From: Rhodospirillales bacterium RIFCSPLOWO2_12_FULL_67_15 | GTDB lineage: Bacteria > Pseudomonadota > Alphaproteobacteria > Rhodospirillales > 2-12-FULL-67-15 | Direction: 5' to 3' | Assembly (NCBI GenBank): GCA_001830475.1 | Contig: MIAC01000094.1 | Coordinates: 1 to 10,960 of the forward strand | Length of the DNA stretch: 10,960 nt | Shown here: in pieces, positions 8,005-10,960 of the stretch | Layout: each line of letters starts with the position of its first letter | Numbering within the stretch: position 1 is the first letter of the stretch | Notes under the pieces: model-generated | Databases searched by the model: none | Told to the model about the DNA's origin: nothing | The model's input: only the letters and a program-made list of their open reading frames with translations | Position numbers and translations under genes: made by a program

Positions 8005-8425
8005 GATAGGGGAACAGGTGTACGGCCATGACGTAGACCACGACGCCCGAGATGCCGACGTACATCCAGACCGGCCAGGTGACGCGGGCGAGGCGGCGAT
8101 GCGCCGCGAAGGTCCCGCGAAGCGCCCGCCAGACCGTGAGCGGCACGAGGGGAACGATGGCGATGGCGCCCAAGACGTGCAAGGCGAGAATGGTGAAATA
8201 GAGCGGACGGACGAAACCCTCGCCGCCGAATCGCGCGAATCCGGAATTGAGCTTGTAGATCACGTAGACGACGAGGAAAACCGTCGAGACGGACAGCGCC
8301 GAAAGCATCATCAGGCGATGGCGCGTGCGATCGCCGCGACGAATGAACGCATAGCCGGCGGCCAGGAATCCGGCCGAAAGCGCGTTGAGAGCCGCGATCG
8401 CGTGGGGAAGGTCCTGGACATCCAT
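7997..8425 (-). CDS. DUF420 family membrane protein (CtaM-like oxidase assembly factor)
   Basis: A 142-residue integral membrane protein with four hydrophobic segments (about 7-28, 39-57, 75-98 and 115-136). The DUF420/COG2322 pattern is clear: LNALSAGFLAAGYAFIRRGD, then HRLMMLSALSVSTVFLVVYV, an FGGEG turn at 66-70, the LYFTILALHVLGAIAIVPL helix, and WPVWMYVGISGVVVYVM at the end. His36, His83 and His109 lie at positions likely to be conserved. The Staphylococcus member, CtaM, is needed for heme-copper oxidase activity. The frame is open to 8569, but that extension overlaps another small gene; Met at 8425 gives the family length. The stop overlaps the start of the subunit-I-like gene by 8 bases, so they are probably cotranslated. 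The exact biochemical function of the family is not established. Confidence 0.9.
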   Translation of the reverse strand: MDVQDLPHAIAALNALSAGFLAAGYAFIRRGDRTRHRLMMLSALSVSTVFLVVYVIYKLNSGFARFGGEGFVRPLYFTILALHVLGAIAIVPLVPLTVWRALRGTFAAHRRLARVTWPVWMYVGISGVVVYVMAVHLFPYHG

Positions 8426-8496
8426 GGCGGTACCGGCGCGGGAGAAAACACAAAAGACGTTGTTCTGGTCCGGCGCGCTCGGGCGGGCTCGCCGCA

Positions 8497-8577
8497 TCAG
8501 GACATTTTCCAGATGATGGAAAGATACATGAACAGAGCGAACGCGAGGAGCGCGGCGGCCCAAACCCACTTTTTCAT
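8497..8577 (-). CDS. 26-residue single-helix small membrane protein
   Basis: This short frame reads MKKWVWAAALLAFALFMYLS followed by IIWKMS and a stop. It has two lysines, then about 20 hydrophobic residues with aromatic residues at both ends, then a final lysine, which is a textbook single transmembrane segment with the N-terminus inside. A GAGAG sequence lies about 9 bases before the ATG, a plausible Shine-Dalgarno sequence. It is the first gene of the minus-strand unit, 71 bases ahead of the DUF420 start, and it overlaps only the unlikely N-terminal extension of that frame. Tiny one-helix subunits or assembly proteins are common in cytochrome oxidase loci, so an accessory role is reasonable. 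I do not recognise a named family, and the assignment rests on composition and context. Confidence 0.6.
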   Translation of the reverse strand: MKKWVWAAALLAFALFMYLSIIWKMS

Positions 8578-8718
8578 GTGCCTGTTCTCTCGATGATCTT
8601 GGGCGTGGAACGTCGGCTGCGCGGCGGCATCTTCAAAAGCGGAACCGCGGAAATCAAGCGGCTTGACCGCCCTCCGGTGAGGGGGATGGATCGTCCCCGC
8701 GGTGCAGTTTAAACTTAC

Positions 8719-8747
8719 TCTAAATGCAAGGGGAAAGCCCTTTTCAA
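8719..8747 (-). promoter_or_regulatory. Candidate promoter for the small-ORF/DUF420/subunit-I-like/ctaB unit
   Basis: On the minus strand, TTGAAA (8747-8742; 5 of 6 bases of TTGACA) is followed after 17 bases by TTTAGA (8724-8719; 3 of 6 of TATAAT). It would start transcription about 135 bases before the 26-residue gene. The AAGGG/CCCTT inverted repeat lies in the spacer, where a regulator could act. Sequence-only prediction. Confidence 0.35.
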
Positions 8748-8800
8748 TGAGTTGCCGGGCATGATAGCAAGCATCCTGGTAAAGGTTCGAAACAAGCCTC

Positions 8801-8820
8801 GCATGCCCCGGCCGGGATGC
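8801..8820. repeat. Near-perfect GC-rich palindrome upstream of coxB
   Basis: The arms GCAT and ATGC flank the perfect 10-base palindrome CCCGGCCGGG, with a two-base bulge (GC) on the left side only. It lies 65 bases before the coxB ATG, so it may fold as a hairpin in the coxB leader mRNA or serve as a dimeric operator. It has no following T-run, which argues against a terminator. Confidence 0.45.
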
Positions 8821-8885
8821 TCAAGCGGGCCGGGCTCGTCGTGCGGGAAAAACAGGGTCTATTTTTCCAGATTTCGGATGGGGTC

Positions 8886-9716
8886 ATGTTCAAACGTTTT
8901 GCTTGGTTGAGCGCCGGAGCGGCGGCGTTGCCGCTCGCCGGCGCGGGCTCGGCGCTGGCCGCCCAGCCGCGCCCGTGGCAGATGTCGTTCCAGCCGGCGG
9001 CGTCGCCGGTGATGGAACAAATCCAGTCGTTTCACAACTTACTCTTCTGGATCATCGTCTCGATCACCTTGTTCGTGCTGGCGCTGCTGTGTTATTGCGC
9101 CATCAAGTTCAACGAGAAGTCCAACCCCACGCCGTCCAAGACCGCCCACAACACCACGCTCGAGGTGCTGTGGACGGCGATCCCGATCCTGATCTTGGTG
9201 GTGATCGCGGTTCCCTCTTTCCGCCTGCTTTACTTCATGGACAGAACCGACAAGCCGGAGATGACCCTCAAGGTCATCTCGCACCAATGGTACTGGTCCT
9301 ATCAATATCCCGACCACGGCAACATCAACTTCACCAGCAACATGATCCAGGCCGAGGATCTCAAGGCGGGCCAGCCCCGCCTGCTCGCCGTGGACAACGA
9401 AGTGGTGCTGCCGGTCGACACCAATGTCCGCCTGCTGGTGACGTCCGAGGACGTGATCCACAACTTCGCCGTCCCGGCTTTCGGCCTCAAGATCGACACC
9501 GTCCCCGGCCGCACCAACGAGACCTGGGTGAAGATCACCAAGGAAGGCACTTATTACGGCCAGTGCTCGGAGTTGTGCGGCATCAACCACGGCTTCATGC
9601 CGATCCAGGTGCGCGCGGTCTCCAAGCAAGCCTTCGCGCAGTGGACCGAGGAGGCGAAGAAGAAGTTCGCCGCGAGCCCCGCGCTCCAGCCCGCGCAGTT
9701 CGCCGCGGCCCGTTGA
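8886..9716 (+). CDS. coxB: Cytochrome c oxidase subunit II (aa3 type)
   Basis: This subunit accepts electrons from cytochrome c at its binuclear CuA centre and passes them to subunit I. The 276-residue precursor has a signal peptide (1 to about 26, ending ALAA), two transmembrane helices (about 50-73 and 93-117), and a periplasmic cupredoxin domain. The aromatic electron-entry segment HQWYWSYQYPD is at 133-143. The CuA ligands are all present: His192 in DVIHNFAVP, then Cys227, Glu229, Cys231, His235 and Met238 in QCSELCGINHGFM. No cytochrome c domain is fused at the C-terminus. The frame could start 23 codons earlier, but Met at 8886 begins the signal peptide and follows a G-rich GGATGGGG. 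coxA follows after 56 bases, so the two genes form an operon. Confidence 0.97.
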   Translation: MFKRFAWLSAGAAALPLAGAGSALAAQPRPWQMSFQPAASPVMEQIQSFHNLLFWIIVSITLFVLALLCYCAIKFNEKSNPTPSKTAHNTTLEVLWTAIPILILVVIAVPSFRLLYFMDRTDKPEMTLKVISHQWYWSYQYPDHGNINFTSNMIQAEDLKAGQPRLLAVDNEVVLPVDTNVRLLVTSEDVIHNFAVPAFGLKIDTVPGRTNETWVKITKEGTYYGQCSELCGINHGFMPIQVRAVSKQAFAQWTEEAKKKFAASPALQPAQFAAAR

Positions 9717-9739
9717 AACCGCACCCGCATCGGACCTGA

Positions 9740-10960
<1,221 letters not shown>

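Larger units (their letters stand above)
8578..8885. promoter_or_regulatory. Divergent regulatory region between the oxidase-assembly unit and coxBA
   Basis: This 308-base stretch has no convincing gene and should carry promoters for both units. It contains several short inverted repeats: TCAAG-CGG-CTTGA at 8654-8666; GGGGA/TCCCC at 8682-8698; AAGGG/CCCTT at 8728-8742; and a near-perfect palindrome at 8801-8820 centred on CCCGGCCGGG. The core at 8705-8750 is locally AT-rich, which suggests that transcription of at least one unit starts there. A plus-strand TTGACC at 8663 lacks a good -10 partner, so the coxB promoter is not placed. Confidence 0.55.

Noticed and set aside
8426..8569. 48-codon N-terminal extension of the DUF420 protein
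   Set aside because: It overlaps the small membrane-protein frame, is Arg-rich and unlike the family, and the ATG at 8425 gives the typical length.
8728..8744. AAGGG/CCCTT repeat followed by TT as an intrinsic terminator
   Set aside because: The stem is only 5 bp, the T-run is short, and no gene ends nearby; a promoter-region element is more likely.

Overview
The window reads as chromosomal DNA of a high-GC alphaproteobacterium, probably Rhodospirillales-like. This is inferred from the aa3-type coxB-coxA pair, the ctaB and DUF420 oxidase-assembly genes, an M16 processing peptidase translationally coupled to thrC, and strong G/C third-position bias. No mobile element, CRISPR array, rRNA or tRNA is visible.

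Left part (1-4170, minus strand): three co-directional genes, transcribed in the order M32 metallocarboxypeptidase, threonine synthase (thrC), M16 zinc peptidase. The M16 gene runs off the left edge. thrC and the M16 gene overlap by four bases. The M32-thrC gap is 54 bases and holds a run of nine G and a GC-rich hairpin.

Middle (4171-5611): an unusually AT-rich divergent intergenic region, then a plus-strand outer-membrane porin that ends in phenylalanine. The porin is tail-to-tail with ctaB, with only 7 bases between the stop codons.

Right part (5619-10960): a respiratory-oxidase locus built from two divergent units. The minus-strand unit, in transcription order, is a 26-residue one-helix protein, a DUF420 (CtaM-like) membrane protein, a 455-residue heme-copper-oxidase subunit-I-like protein and ctaB (heme O synthase). 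The plus-strand unit is coxB followed by coxA, which is cut by the right edge inside the helix X motif that binds both hemes. The two units share a roughly 300-base regulatory region rich in short inverted repeats.

The most noteworthy gene is the 455-residue subunit-I-like protein. It keeps the fold pattern and the three heme-iron histidines of an oxidase subunit I. The helix VII His-His pair that binds CuB is Gly-Gly, and the active-site tyrosine position is Phe. It therefore looks like a diheme membrane protein derived from an oxidase that has lost the CuB site. It sits between an oxidase assembly factor and the heme O synthase, which suggests a role in heme handling, oxidase assembly or electron transfer rather than O2 reduction. 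That role is inference.
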